The notes: a model not told the origin generated them from the letters alone. 64,000 bases of DNA from CBDBDZ01 sp965204215 (GCA_965204215.1 CBDBDZ010000012.1:1-64000); one strand, 5' to 3'; shown: positions 17,738 through 29,738, counted from the first letter of the stretch. A program made the numbers and translations.

Positions 17738-18580
17738 TTAAATAAACTGCATGGACAGGTCAATGGCCTTGCAATGTTTGGTTAAAGCGCCAACTGAAAC
17801 ATAGTCAATGCCACTGTGTTTAAGGGCTTTAATTCGCTTTTTATCAATATTGCCAGATACTTCTAATTTACACTGTGGCGCAATATTATTACGTATGGTA
17901 ACGGCTTTTAATATAGCATCATTATCCAGATTATCAAGCATTATTATATCAGCACTCTGCTCTAAAGCTTCTGATAATTGTTCATAGGTTTCCACTTCTA
18001 CTTCAACAGATAAATCTGGTTTATTGTTGCGTGCTGTTTTAATAGCCTTAGCAATACCGCCACAAGCAGTTATGTGGTTTTCTTTAATAAGGAAGGCATC
18101 ATATAGGCCTATACGATGATTATGACATCCACCACATTTTACAGCGTATTTTTGTGCCAATCTCAGTCCAGGCAAAGTTTTACGGGTATCAAGAATTTTT
18201 AATTGAGAGCCTTTCACCCACTGCGCATAGTAATTGGCACTGGTAGCAGTGGCAGATAAGGTTTGTAGAAAGTTGAGTGCAGTGCGCTCTCCCGTTAATA
18301 AATGCCTGGCGTTACCACTTAAACTCACGAGTATTTGGTCAGTTTTAACTTTTTCTCCATCAACCACATTCCAATCTATTTTGAGATTGTTATCTAACTG
18401 CCTGAATACTTCATTAACCCATTCAGTACCGCAAATAATGGCAGGCTCTCGACTTATAACAATTGCCTTCGCATTTACCTTGTTATCAATTAAAGTTGCT
18501 GTAATATCACCACTGCCGATATCTTCAGACAACGCTTGAGTAACAGAAGTTTTAATGCAGTAAAAAAGCTCAGGACTCAT
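17738..18580 (-). CDS. nadC: Nicotinate-nucleotide pyrophosphorylase (carboxylating)
   Basis: 280 residues from ATG 18580 (MSPELFYCIKTSVTQAL); a GTG directly upstream is possible. It converts quinolinate and PRPP to nicotinate mononucleotide in NAD synthesis. Visible motifs: EDIGSGDITA, TGERTALNFLQTLSATAT, LDTRKTLPGLRLAQKYAVKCGG, HRIGLYDAFLIKENH and the C-terminal VSGNIDKKRI...DYVSVGALTK. Divergent from ampD, a pairing common in gammaproteobacteria, with a 67-bp gap that must hold both promoters. Confidence 0.96.
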   Translation of the reverse strand: MSPELFYCIKTSVTQALSEDIGSGDITATLIDNKVNAKAIVISREPAIICGTEWVNEVFRQLDNNLKIDWNVVDGEKVKTDQILVSLSGNARHLLTGERTALNFLQTLSATATSANYYAQWVKGSQLKILDTRKTLPGLRLAQKYAVKCGGCHNHRIGLYDAFLIKENHITACGGIAKAIKTARNNKPDLSVEVEVETYEQLSEALEQSADIIMLDNLDNDAILKAVTIRNNIAPQCKLEVSGNIDKKRIKALKHSGIDYVSVGALTKHCKAIDLSMQFI

Positions 18581-18632
18581 CACTATTGCATGTTTATCTA
18601 ATTGAAGTGTGGCATAAATAAGACACGCATTT

Positions 18633-18638
18633 TACAAT
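18633..18638 (+). promoter_or_regulatory. -10 box directly before ampD
   Basis: TACAAT ends 9 bp before the ATG at 18648. There is no Shine-Dalgarno sequence, so a very short or absent leader is likely. The -35 is not obvious. Confidence 0.3.
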
Positions 18639-18647
18639 ATCTATATT

Positions 18648-19229
18648 ATGAATAATAGTATTGCTACAGAGCTTCATCTAGATGAATTGCATTTAAACAG
18701 TCAAGGCTGGTTAGTATCGAAACAGGTTCGCCATGTTAAATCTCCTAACTATAACCTGCGTCCTTGTGAAGTTGACTTACTTGTTATTCACTGCATATCA
18801 CTTCCTGAAGGCGAATATGGTAATGGCTATATTAACAAGTTTTTTTGTAATCAATTAGATTGCTCACTACACCCAAGTTTCGCTGATATTGAACAAGCAC
18901 AAGTTTCCAGCCACTTCATGATTGAGCGTACAGGGGAAATCATTCAATACATTTCTACTGATCATCGCGCGTGGCATTGCGGTATTTCCAGTTGGGATAA
19001 TCGTACTAACTGCAATGATTTTTCAATAGGTATTGAATTAGAAGGTGTTGATACTAGTAGTTTTACCAATCAACAATACCGCAGCTTAATTTATTTAACA
19101 CGCGCTATTTTGCGACACTATCCAACCATAAGCCATGAGCAAATTGTTGGGCATAGTGATATAGCTCCAACACGCAAAACCGACCCAGGAACCGGTTTTG
19201 ATTGGTCTTACTACAAACAAAGCCTTTAA
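18648..19229 (+). CDS. ampD: 1,6-anhydro-N-acetylmuramyl-L-alanine amidase
   Basis: 193 residues. Cytosolic zinc amidase of peptidoglycan recycling that removes the peptide from anhydromuropeptides; loss of AmpD induces AmpC beta-lactamase in many species. Zinc and catalytic residues are visible: VIHCISLPEG (His), SSHFMIERTGEIIQ, RAWHCGISSW (His), IGIELEG (Glu) and GHSDIAPTRKTDPG (His, Lys, Asp). It lacks a signal peptide, which separates it from periplasmic AmiD-like enzymes. It neighbours nadC divergently and a glycosylase gene 23 bp downstream. Confidence 0.95.
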   Translation: MNNSIATELHLDELHLNSQGWLVSKQVRHVKSPNYNLRPCEVDLLVIHCISLPEGEYGNGYINKFFCNQLDCSLHPSFADIEQAQVSSHFMIERTGEIIQYISTDHRAWHCGISSWDNRTNCNDFSIGIELEGVDTSSFTNQQYRSLIYLTRAILRHYPTISHEQIVGHSDIAPTRKTDPGTGFDWSYYKQSL

Positions 19230-19252
19230 TCCTGATGATATGTAGGTAGATT

Positions 19253-19951
19253 ATGACTACTTTTGCACAACAAGCAATCGCTTTTAACCAACATCTGTCC
19301 AATATCGAACAACATGTTAAAGTACAGTTGCCTGAAAATTATGCGATTATGAACCCTTTTCAAAATGGCGAAGCCTTGGCTATCAGCAGTGACTTTTATA
19401 GAAAATTCTACAACGATTCCAAGCCAAGGCGCCTAATATTGGGCATAAACCCTGGTCGCAATGGCGCAGGGTTAACAGGTGTTGCTTTTACCGACAGCAA
19501 ACAATTAGAAAAGCTAAATATTGACAGCAGAGGTATTCAAACCCATGAAACCTCCGCAGTGTTTGTTTATAAAATGATTGAGGCATTGGGTAGCGTTAAG
19601 GGTTTTTATCAGCAATTTTATTTTAATTCGCCATTGCCATTGGGATTATTAGTCACTAATACCAAAGGTAACCAGGTCAATGCTAACTATTATGATAACA
19701 AGACATTAACGCAATCAATGTTACCGTTGATAAATCACAGTATAAAGCATTACCAAACCATGTCTTTGGATCTGACCACTGTTTACTGCTTGGGACAGGG
19801 ACAAAATTTTAAATTTTTGCAACAATGGAACAATAAAAATAAAGTTTTTGGAACAATTGTTGCGTTGGCTCACCCTCGCTATATCATGCAATATAAAACC
19901 AAATATATTGATGAGTACATCCAAATCTACCGGAAAGCGCTATTGGGTTAG
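19253..19951 (+). CDS. SMUG2-like uracil-DNA glycosylase family protein (DUF4918)
   Basis: 232 residues. LILGINPGRNGAGLTG at about residues 60-75 is the uracil-DNA glycosylase superfamily motif A as seen in the SMUG2/DUF4918 group, and ALAHPRYIMQYK near the C-terminus is the matching motif B. Characterised SMUG2 proteins remove uracil and some deaminated purines from DNA. No signal peptide; cytosolic. A possible Shine-Dalgarno TAGGTAG precedes ATG 19253. It follows ampD closely on the same strand. Family assignment is by motif recall, and activity is inferred. Confidence 0.8.
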   Translation: MTTFAQQAIAFNQHLSNIEQHVKVQLPENYAIMNPFQNGEALAISSDFYRKFYNDSKPRRLILGINPGRNGAGLTGVAFTDSKQLEKLNIDSRGIQTHETSAVFVYKMIEALGSVKGFYQQFYFNSPLPLGLLVTNTKGNQVNANYYDNKTLTQSMLPLINHSIKHYQTMSLDLTTVYCLGQGQNFKFLQQWNNKNKVFGTIVALAHPRYIMQYKTKYIDEYIQIYRKALLG

Positions 19952-19976
19952 AAAAGGTTTAACTGAATATGTCATT

Positions 19977-21470
19977 TCAGGCAATGGTTTTGTAATCTTT
20001 TTCCAAGCGTTTTAATTGTTTTTTTGATACGCCTCCCAAAATGGATATTGCATGACGCAGACGTGAGCGCGATAAATCTGCACCAATAGTAGCCATTAAA
20101 TCAAATAAAGGAGGAGAGACATTTGAACCGCTAATGGCTATAAATAAGGGCTTTAAAAAATCTCTCAATTTGATATTCATTGTTTCAGACAGTGTACTTA
20201 GGCTTTGATAAAGTGCATCTCGCTGCCAGTCTTGTTGAGTATCTAATTGCCATGAACAAAACTGCAATATGGTCAACAACTTGTCTTTTTCAATATTAAG
20301 ATGTTCAAATGATTCCTTATTAATATTTGGCATACCACTAAAGAATGCTTGTGATAATGTAATAAAGTCACTTAGCTTTTCAACTCGAGGCCTAAGCAGT
20401 GGAATGATTTGGGTTAAATACTCATCATTTAAACGCCACTGTTTTAATTGTTGCAAGAAATCGGCATCTGTACCCTCTTCCCTAAGCCACAAACCATTTA
20501 ACCAGTTGAGCTTATCCAAATCAAATATCGGGCTGCCTAAGGATATTCTATCCATACTAAAGACATTTACCATTTCTTGCAAACTAAATTTTTCACGCTC
20601 ATCTGGCATAGAAAAACCCATGCGACCCAAATAATTAACCAAAGCTTTGGCACTGTAGCCCATATCACGATAGTAATGGACACTGGTAGGGTTTTTACGT
20701 TTGCTTAATTTACTTTTGTCGGGATTGCGAAGTAATGGCAAATGGCATAATACTGGCATATCCCAACCGAAATAATCGTACAACAATTTATGCTTGGGAG
20801 CGGAGCTAATCCATTCTTCACCGCGAATCACATGGCTTATTCGCATTAAATGGTCATCTACAACATTAGCTAAGTGGTAGGTCGGCATACTATCCGATTT
20901 AAAGAGAACTTGAGTATCGACTTGTTGCCAATCTATTTTAACAGGTCCACGAAGCATATCTTCAATAACACACTCACCATCCTCTGGAACAACAAGACGA
21001 ATAACAAAAGGCTGATTTTCAGATTTACGTTTTTGTATTTCTTCATCATCAAGCTGTAAATGTGAGCGCTTTAAAGCGCCATTATAACCTTGCTCTTTTA
21101 GCGACTGACGCAATAATACTAATTCTTCTGTACTACGATAACATTTAAATGCATGGCCTGATTTAAGCAATTCTTCGGCATAGCGTTGATAAATACCACC
21201 GCGTTCACTTTGACGATAAGGGCCGTATTCACCACCTTTATCTGGACCTTCATCCCAGTGTAAACCCAGCCATGTCAGACTGTCTAAAATGGCTTGTTCT
21301 GACTGTAAATTAGAGCGTTGCTGGTCAGTATCTTCAATACGCAATATCAATTTCCCTGTTTCACTGGTTTTAGCAAAACAATAATTGAACAATGCCATAT
21401 AGGCGGTACCCACATGAGGGTCTCCAGTTGGTGATGGTGCAACACGAACACGAATCGGTTGATTATTCAT
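19977..21470 (-). CDS. gltX: Glutamyl-tRNA synthetase
   Basis: 497 residues from ATG 21470 (MNNQPIRVRVAPSPTGDP); an in-frame TTG at 21503 is a weaker alternative. Class I synthetase: the HIGH motif reads HVGT and the KMSKS motif reads KLSKRK. RGEEWISSAPKH and the Rossmann-fold region are conserved, and the C-terminal helical anticodon-binding domain is complete. It charges tRNA-Glu. It is the only synthetase in the window, lying next to the 5S/23S genes with a leader hairpin of its own (21511-21553). Confidence 0.96.
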   Translation of the reverse strand: MNNQPIRVRVAPSPTGDPHVGTAYMALFNYCFAKTSETGKLILRIEDTDQQRSNLQSEQAILDSLTWLGLHWDEGPDKGGEYGPYRQSERGGIYQRYAEELLKSGHAFKCYRSTEELVLLRQSLKEQGYNGALKRSHLQLDDEEIQKRKSENQPFVIRLVVPEDGECVIEDMLRGPVKIDWQQVDTQVLFKSDSMPTYHLANVVDDHLMRISHVIRGEEWISSAPKHKLLYDYFGWDMPVLCHLPLLRNPDKSKLSKRKNPTSVHYYRDMGYSAKALVNYLGRMGFSMPDEREKFSLQEMVNVFSMDRISLGSPIFDLDKLNWLNGLWLREEGTDADFLQQLKQWRLNDEYLTQIIPLLRPRVEKLSDFITLSQAFFSGMPNINKESFEHLNIEKDKLLTILQFCSWQLDTQQDWQRDALYQSLSTLSETMNIKLRDFLKPLFIAISGSNVSPPLFDLMATIGADLSRSRLRHAISILGGVSKKQLKRLEKDYKTIA

Positions 21471-21510
21471 TATGTTAGTTGATGACAAAGTTATTTGAGG
21501 CAATGATGTG

Positions 21511-21553
21511 AATTACAATGCTCTCAGATTGTAATTTCAATGGATAAATTATA
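21511..21553 (-). promoter_or_regulatory. gltX promoter -10 and leader hairpin
   Basis: On the minus strand TATAAT (21548-21553) is a perfect -10 box. Just downstream is an inverted repeat with perfect 8-bp arms ATTACAAT/ATTGTAAT (21512-21519, 21528-21535), which would form a hairpin near the 5' end of the gltX leader or act as an operator. There is no U-tract, so it is not a terminator. No ligand-binding RNA fold was recognised. Confidence 0.45.
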
Positions 21554-21654
21554 ACGTTATTTGACTCCTAAAATGTATTGATTTCCCTTAACCTAAATGA
21601 ATTGAGACCGTTGCATTAGTCTTTTTTAGTCTGTGTTTAAGCAGGAAAAAGCAA

Positions 21655-21688
21655 TAAAAAGCCCCAGGCAGTGAATACCTGAGGCTTT
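21655..21688 (-). terminator. Rho-independent terminator of the 23S-5S operon
   Basis: On the minus strand AAGCCTCAGG is followed by a loop and then CCTGGGGCTT with a T-run, a GC-rich stem about 11 bp downstream of 5S rRNA. It closes the rRNA operon. Confidence 0.8.
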
Positions 21689-21698
21689 GTATTAAAAA

Positions 21699-21812
21699 CT
21701 TGACGATGACCTACTCTCACATGGGAAACCCCACACTACCATCGGCGATGCAACATTTCACTTCTGAGTTCGGGATGGGATCAGGTGGTTCCATTGCTCT
21801 ATGATCGTCAAG
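21699..21812 (-). rRNA. rrf: 5S ribosomal RNA
   Basis: Minus-strand sequence with the conserved 5S blocks CCCGAACTCAGAAGTGAAA, CGCCGATGGTAGTG and CATGTGAGAGTAGG. The terminal stem TTGACGAT/ATCGTCAA closes the molecule at both ends, which sets the boundaries to within a base or two. It lies about 136 bp downstream of 23S. Confidence 0.95.
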
Positions 21813-21948
21813 AAACTTGGATTTTGCCCCGGTCTATTTGATAGTATCGAGACAAAAAATAGGGCGATAGACGATTGACTTTCCAGTTTTCAAGATTTTC
21901 TTAGAACTATTGAATGGTTATCAAATTAAAATCTGGTTGGAGATTATA

Positions 21949-24882
<2,934 letters not shown>

Positions 24883-25029
24883 TATAATCAAGCAACCAGA
24901 TTTGTAACGATTCAAATAAATGTCTAAGACATTGCCTTGAAATAAAATTAAAATATTTGGTTATAAATATTTATAGTTTAACCATTTATAAAATGTAAAA
25001 ATTATAAATAGTTGGAATAATCAATCATC

Positions 25030-25115
25030 TATCTTTTTAAAGAACGTTGCCACTTCAGTCGTAGTGCCTGCGTGGCTAGGGGTGCGTATTATACAAATCA
25101 AAAAGGTAAACACAA
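25030..25115 (-). promoter_or_regulatory. rRNA-type promoter and antitermination leader of the 23S-5S operon
   Basis: On the minus strand a -35 TTGTGT (25110-25115) and a perfect -10 TATAAT (25088-25093) are 16 bp apart, followed by the GC-rich discriminator ACGCACCCC typical of growth-rate-controlled rRNA promoters. Downstream, GCCAC...GTGGC forms a boxB-like hairpin and GTTCTTTAAAAAG resembles boxA. The remaining leader to 24890 is AT-rich with no gene. This shows that 23S-5S is transcribed independently of any 16S gene. The region 25116-25268 between this promoter and the SulP gene is AT-rich and otherwise empty. Confidence 0.7.
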
Positions 25116-25268
25116 GCGCAGTTATCAATTTCTATTCTTTTTATTTAAAATAATTTTTATTGCACTAAATTAACGCATATTACACATCATAAAAAAATTA
25201 TTAATTATTTTAAAATCAATAATATATATAAAATTAATTCAGATTATGATTTTAAAATAGCTGGTATT

Positions 25269-27020
25269 TTATTTTTGAAAAGGACATTCGTTAAAGATAC
25301 GCTTATCACAAGTTTTGCAAATACCCTGCTCAAGCCTGGGTACAATTTCCTTAATGGCGACATTTTTTGAAAAATAGACATTTTCCTGTCCGATGACTCT
25401 GATAACATTGAACTGTTTAAAATTGCGAGTAATCTGCCGTTGCCTTGCGGTGATATAAAGTTGACCACCTCGATTATAACGACGTTTCGCTTCTTCAATA
25501 ATTAGCTCGGCACCAGGCATATCAATTCTGTCGATACCTTTTAACAGTAATAACAAATGTTTTTGCTCCGAATTTTGCTTTTCCAATTGCCGAAACTGTC
25601 GCCTTAACTCTTCAATAGAACCAAAGTAAAGTTGACCATCTAAGCGCCCAATTCCTAATTGTGGGCACTGAGGAATATCAAAAGCCTGAGCATTGCGAAA
25701 ATAACGCTCCTCTGTGCTGACATCAGGCGCAGTCATAGCTAAATAGGGTGTAAGTGAGCGTCTTAAAAAGAATGTCATCGACACCATTATGCCAATATAA
25801 ATACCAAACTCCAGACCAATAATTAGCGATGATAAAAAGGTTACAGCCATTACAGTACTGGAAGTAGGGCTGGTTTTTAAAATGTTTTTAATATGCTCAA
25901 ATTCCACCAAACGCCAAGCTACCAAAATAATCACTCCTGCAATTGCTGGAATAGGTATGTAGTTAATCCATGGTCTGACAAATAATAAAATCAACAATAA
26001 AAATAGCGACGCTAAAATTGCAGAGATCGGCGTTACTGCCCCTGCACTTAAATTTGCCGCCGAACGACTAAAAGAACCAGAACCCATATAAGCAGAGAAA
26101 AATGAACTGATAAAGTTCGACAACCCCTGCCCTATAAATTCTTGATTGATATTGACTTCTTGCCCTGTTTTTAAAGCAATACTGCGAGCAATAGCTGTAG
26201 CTTCTAATAACCCAACCAGAGCAAGTGCCAATGCTGTTTGTGCCAGCGATTGCAAATCAGTCATATCAAATTCTGGTATTGAAAAAGCAGGAATCAGTGA
26301 CTGATTAATACTGTTGCCTGATAATACGATAAATTCAACGGCATAATTACTAGCGTTTGTTATATAAGCTACGCTCACACCAATCAGCAATGCAATTAAA
26401 TAAGCAGGCAAATAGGGGAAATACTTAAATACAATAATGGAAATAGTTAATGCGATAGTTCCAATTAAAACACTTAACACAGTAGCAATATTGGTAAACA
26501 TTTCTAACAGCCCTTGTTGTTGGTAAACAGCTATAAACTGATTCAGTTCCATGCCAAAAAAACCATCAAATTGGCTATAAGCAATAATAGCGGCAGCACT
26601 GGCAGTAAATCCAACCATAACTGAAGGGGATACAAAGTTAGCCAAAACACCTAAACGCAAACTGCCCAATAATAATTGAATTAACCCAGCCAGGCAGGTC
26701 AGACTAATAGCGGCTTTTACATATTCAGGTGATTCGGGGTTAAATTGGCTGGCTAAACTAGCAAATAACAATATCGAAATTGCTGTGGTAGGTCCTGAAA
26801 TCATCTGCCTTGAAGAACCAAAAAGAGCTGCGATAACAGGGGTAACCAAGGCGGTATAAAAACCGTATTCAATTGGCATCCCTGCAATTGCAGCAAAAGC
26901 AATAGCCTGCGGCAACACCAGTATTGCCGATGTCAGACCAGCCACAATGTCAGCAATAAAGCTGGTGCGGTTAACCGCACCAAACCATAATAATGCAGGG
27001 AATAATCGTTGTAACACCAA
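25269..27020 (-). CDS. SulP-family anion transporter with STAS domain
   Basis: 583 residues. The N-terminal two thirds are about a dozen membrane segments with SulP landmarks: DIVAGLTSAILVLPQAIAFA, GMPIEYGFYTALV, GSSRQMISGPTTAISIL and GSFSRSAANLSAGAVTPIS. A STAS domain follows at about 430-540 (DGQLYFGSIEELRRQF, LLLKGIDRIDMPGAELI). SulP proteins carry sulfate, bicarbonate or organic anions; the substrate is not evident. The start is TTG 27020 with GAGG 7 nt upstream. The C-terminus has an unusual tail, GICKTCDKRIFNECPF, with a CxxC pair and a third Cys. It sits directly upstream of the rRNA promoter on the same strand. Confidence 0.92.
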   Translation of the reverse strand: MVLQRLFPALLWFGAVNRTSFIADIVAGLTSAILVLPQAIAFAAIAGMPIEYGFYTALVTPVIAALFGSSRQMISGPTTAISILLFASLASQFNPESPEYVKAAISLTCLAGLIQLLLGSLRLGVLANFVSPSVMVGFTASAAAIIAYSQFDGFFGMELNQFIAVYQQQGLLEMFTNIATVLSVLIGTIALTISIIVFKYFPYLPAYLIALLIGVSVAYITNASNYAVEFIVLSGNSINQSLIPAFSIPEFDMTDLQSLAQTALALALVGLLEATAIARSIALKTGQEVNINQEFIGQGLSNFISSFFSAYMGSGSFSRSAANLSAGAVTPISAILASLFLLLILLFVRPWINYIPIPAIAGVIILVAWRLVEFEHIKNILKTSPTSSTVMAVTFLSSLIIGLEFGIYIGIMVSMTFFLRRSLTPYLAMTAPDVSTEERYFRNAQAFDIPQCPQLGIGRLDGQLYFGSIEELRRQFRQLEKQNSEQKHLLLLLKGIDRIDMPGAELIIEEAKRRYNRGGQLYITARQRQITRNFKQFNVIRVIGQENVYFSKNVAIKEIVPRLEQGICKTCDKRIFNECPFQK

Positions 27021-27053
27021 TTTAAAACCTCATCTTGCTGCCTTGATCATTTT

Positions 27054-28664
27054 TTAAAAAGGCTCTTTAATTATATCTGCCGCACGCTCTGCCACCATCA
27101 TAGTTGGCGCATTTAAGTTACCGTTGGGAATGGTAGGAAATATTGAAGAGTCTACTACTCTCAAACCTTTCAAACCTCTCACTTTGAGTTGCGAATCCAC
27201 CACCGCCATATCATCTTCACCCATTTTACAGGTACAAGACGGGTGATAAGCACTTTCAACCGCACTACGAACAAAGGCATCTATTTCCGCATCTGTTTGA
27301 ATGGCATCTCCCGGTTGAATTTCGCCATTGCGATAATCATCAAATGCGCTTTGATTAATAATATCTCGAGTCAAACGCACGCAAGCCTGGAAAGCTTCAA
27401 TATCACGCTTGTCTTGTAAATAATTAAATAAAATGGAAGGTTTGTCTCGCACATTGGATGTCCGTGCTTGAACCCTACCTCGACTAAAGGGTTTATTATG
27501 CCCTACATGCACTTGAAAACCATGACCTTTAAATGCCGCCTGTCCGTCATAGCGCATGGCAGCAGGTAGGAAATGGTATTGAATATCAGGCCAGGCCACC
27601 TTGTTATTGGAGCGAATAAAAGCGCAAGACTCAAAATGATTGGTAGCTCCCAATCCCTTTTTAAAGAAAATCCAACGCGCACCAATAATCAATTTATTAA
27701 ACCAGTCTAATTTTCCATTAAGGGTAATTGGCTGCTTACATTGGAATTGAAAATAAAATTCCAGATGATCTTGTAAATTTGCCCCCACTCCTGGCAATTC
27801 ATGCCGGCATTCAATACCTGCTTCTCTTAAGTTATCGGCACCCCCTATGCCTGATACCTGCAATATATGGGGCGAACCAATTGAACCCGCAGATAAAATC
27901 ACTTCTTTGGAACAAAAAGCCCATTGCGTTTTTGACCCAACGCTATATTCAATACCACATATATTTTTGCCATCAGTTTCATCAAAAAGTAAACGCTGAC
28001 AAATAGCATGGGTTATTAACGTAACATTGTTGCGTTTTAATGCCGGTTTTAAGTACACATTAGCAGTGGAGCATCTAACCCCATTTTTGACATTCATATG
28101 CATAGCACCAAAACCCTCTTGCCTCTCTCCATTATAGTCTTCTGTATACATATAACCTGCTTGTTGACCTGCTTCAATAAACGCATTATAAAGTGGATTT
28201 TGGCGATTATTGCCATTGTTCACTGCAATAGGACCTTCGCCACCGCGATAGTCATTTGCCCCTTCCATCCAGGACTCCAGCTTCTTAAAATAAGGCAAGC
28301 AATGTTTATAACCCCAGCCTTTAGCACCTTCGGCTTCCCATTCATCAAAATCACCTGCATTACCTCTGACAAATACCATGCCATTTATAGAAGAAGAACC
28401 GCCCAACACTTTTCCTCTGGGACAATGAATTTTACGATTATCCAGAAAAGGTTCAGGTTCGCTTTCAAACTGCCAGTTGTATTTTTGCATATTCATGGGT
28501 ATTGACAAAGCCGTAGGCATTTGAATGAATATGCTGCGGTCACTTCCCCCTGTCTCCAGCAATAAGATGTTAACTGATTTATCTTCACTAAGGCGATTTG
28601 CCAACACACAGCCAGCGCTGCCTGCACCAACGATAATATAGTCAAAAGGATTGGGTTTCTTCAT
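27054..28664 (-). CDS. GMC-family alcohol/choline dehydrogenase-like flavoenzyme
   Basis: 536 residues. Both GMC signatures are present: RGKVLGGSSSINGMVF and LSAGSIGSPHILQVSG. The FAD-binding IVGAGSAGCVLANRL is at the N-terminus, and the active-site histidine lies in SAYHPSCTCKMG with NAPTMMVAERAADII at the end. The sequence fits the choline dehydrogenase/AlkJ group, which oxidises alcohols to aldehydes at the inner membrane. Between the haloalkane dehalogenase and a sulfate-type transporter, it would take the alcohol released by the dehalogenase. Substrate is inferred from context; betaine synthesis is less likely because no betaine aldehyde dehydrogenase or bet regulator is near. Confidence 0.92.
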   Translation of the reverse strand: MKKPNPFDYIIVGAGSAGCVLANRLSEDKSVNILLLETGGSDRSIFIQMPTALSIPMNMQKYNWQFESEPEPFLDNRKIHCPRGKVLGGSSSINGMVFVRGNAGDFDEWEAEGAKGWGYKHCLPYFKKLESWMEGANDYRGGEGPIAVNNGNNRQNPLYNAFIEAGQQAGYMYTEDYNGERQEGFGAMHMNVKNGVRCSTANVYLKPALKRNNVTLITHAICQRLLFDETDGKNICGIEYSVGSKTQWAFCSKEVILSAGSIGSPHILQVSGIGGADNLREAGIECRHELPGVGANLQDHLEFYFQFQCKQPITLNGKLDWFNKLIIGARWIFFKKGLGATNHFESCAFIRSNNKVAWPDIQYHFLPAAMRYDGQAAFKGHGFQVHVGHNKPFSRGRVQARTSNVRDKPSILFNYLQDKRDIEAFQACVRLTRDIINQSAFDDYRNGEIQPGDAIQTDAEIDAFVRSAVESAYHPSCTCKMGEDDMAVVDSQLKVRGLKGLRVVDSSIFPTIPNGNLNAPTMMVAERAADIIKEPF

Positions 28665-28707
28665 TTGTTAATGTTGTTATGATATCACGCCATGTCTGTT
28701 TGAATCT

Positions 28708-28798
28708 ATTAACCTGGCAATAAAATATTGCTCCTGCGTATTTTATTGGTCACCATTCCATTCCCGCAACGCGAAGTGCGAATATTGAGCTAACTATT
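28708..28798 (-). repeat. Dispersed repeat family B, copy 2 (degenerate)
   Basis: On the minus strand it shows the family B right end: GTGACCAATAAAATACGC, an AGGA loop, GCAATATTTTATTGCCAGG, then TTAAT (ATTAA at 28708-28712 on the plus strand). The left part is diverged from the copies at 5742 and 45296 and lacks a matching TTAAT. It fills the gap between the GMC and dehalogenase genes. Confidence 0.65.
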
Positions 28799-28811
28799 TT
28801 TTACAAATCAT

Positions 28812-29687
28812 TTAATCCGGCAACCAATCTGCTATAGCTGTTCCAATTTCATCAGGCGAATCTTCTTGTATAAAGTGATTACCCGCTACCGTTACTTCAG
28901 TTAAATTTGGAAAGGTACGCACAAAATCTCTTGCCTTACCTGTCATCAATGCACCAGGTTCAGCGTTAACAAATAATTTAGGGGTAAGACTTCGCTGTAA
29001 CCATTTTGCGTATTCAGTGACTATCTGAGTAACATCTTCTGGCTCGCCTGCAATAGGTATTTGTCTTGGCCATGTCAGTGTAGGTCTGCGATCTTCGCCT
29101 GCATTGGCAAAGGGTCTGCGGTATTCCGCCATTTCCTCTTTGGTTAAATCGCGCAAAATAGAACCCTTTAAGATGTGCTCTACAAAGATATTTTTTTCTA
29201 ATATCATTTCTTCCCCTACTTCTGAGCGCAAACCTTGTAATAATCTGGCAAAGCCTTCAGGCATATTATCTAGCGACTTGGCTGCAGCAGCTATACCTTC
29301 CATAAACGCAATGCCTTTTACTGCGTTTGGGTTTTGGTGCGCCCAGTGAAAACCCAAGGCTGAACCCCAGTCGTGAATAACCAAAATGACATTTTGATTG
29401 ACATTTAAGTGTTCCAATAACGCAAACAAGTATTTTTTATGCTCCACAAATTGATAACTTTCTGCATTGGAATTGGGTAGTTTGTCCGAGTCTCCCATAC
29501 CAATCAAATCAGGAGCAATTAAACGTCCTCTTCCTTTTAAATGAGGCATAATATTGCGCCAAAGATACGAAGAGGTAGGGTTACCATGCAGAAAAACAAT
29601 AGGATCGCCCTCACCTTCGTCAATATAAGCCATTTTTAACCCATGGATTGCTGCAAACTGTTTGCGACTTTTAAACTCATTACTCAT
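28812..29687 (-). CDS. dhaA: Haloalkane dehalogenase (HLD-II, DhaA/LinB-like)
   Basis: 291 residues, the normal HLD-II length. The complete catalytic pentad aligns with LinB/DhaA: N36 (HGNPTSSYLWRN) and W107 as halide-stabilising residues, nucleophile D106 (VIHDWGSALGFHWA), acid E130 (FMEGI) and base H271 (NHFIQEDSPDEIG). The enzyme hydrolyses carbon-halogen bonds of haloalkanes to alcohols. No signal peptide; probably cytosolic. It is divergent from the acyl-CoA ligase gene across a 103-bp gap containing a palindrome (29739-29754), and upstream of the GMC alcohol dehydrogenase gene, so the order fits halide to alcohol to aldehyde. Confidence 0.93.
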   Translation of the reverse strand: MSNEFKSRKQFAAIHGLKMAYIDEGEGDPIVFLHGNPTSSYLWRNIMPHLKGRGRLIAPDLIGMGDSDKLPNSNAESYQFVEHKKYLFALLEHLNVNQNVILVIHDWGSALGFHWAHQNPNAVKGIAFMEGIAAAAKSLDNMPEGFARLLQGLRSEVGEEMILEKNIFVEHILKGSILRDLTKEEMAEYRRPFANAGEDRRPTLTWPRQIPIAGEPEDVTQIVTEYAKWLQRSLTPKLFVNAEPGALMTGKARDFVRTFPNLTEVTVAGNHFIQEDSPDEIGTAIADWLPD

Positions 29688-29738
29688 AATTACTCTTAAT
29701 TATTTGGGGGTAAGCTAAATCAAATTGTAACTACTCAA

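Noticed and set aside
24883..25268. A 16S gene, spacer tRNA or their remnants upstream of 23S
   Set aside because: The stretch is AT-rich leader and promoter only; no conserved 16S or tRNA block is visible on either strand.
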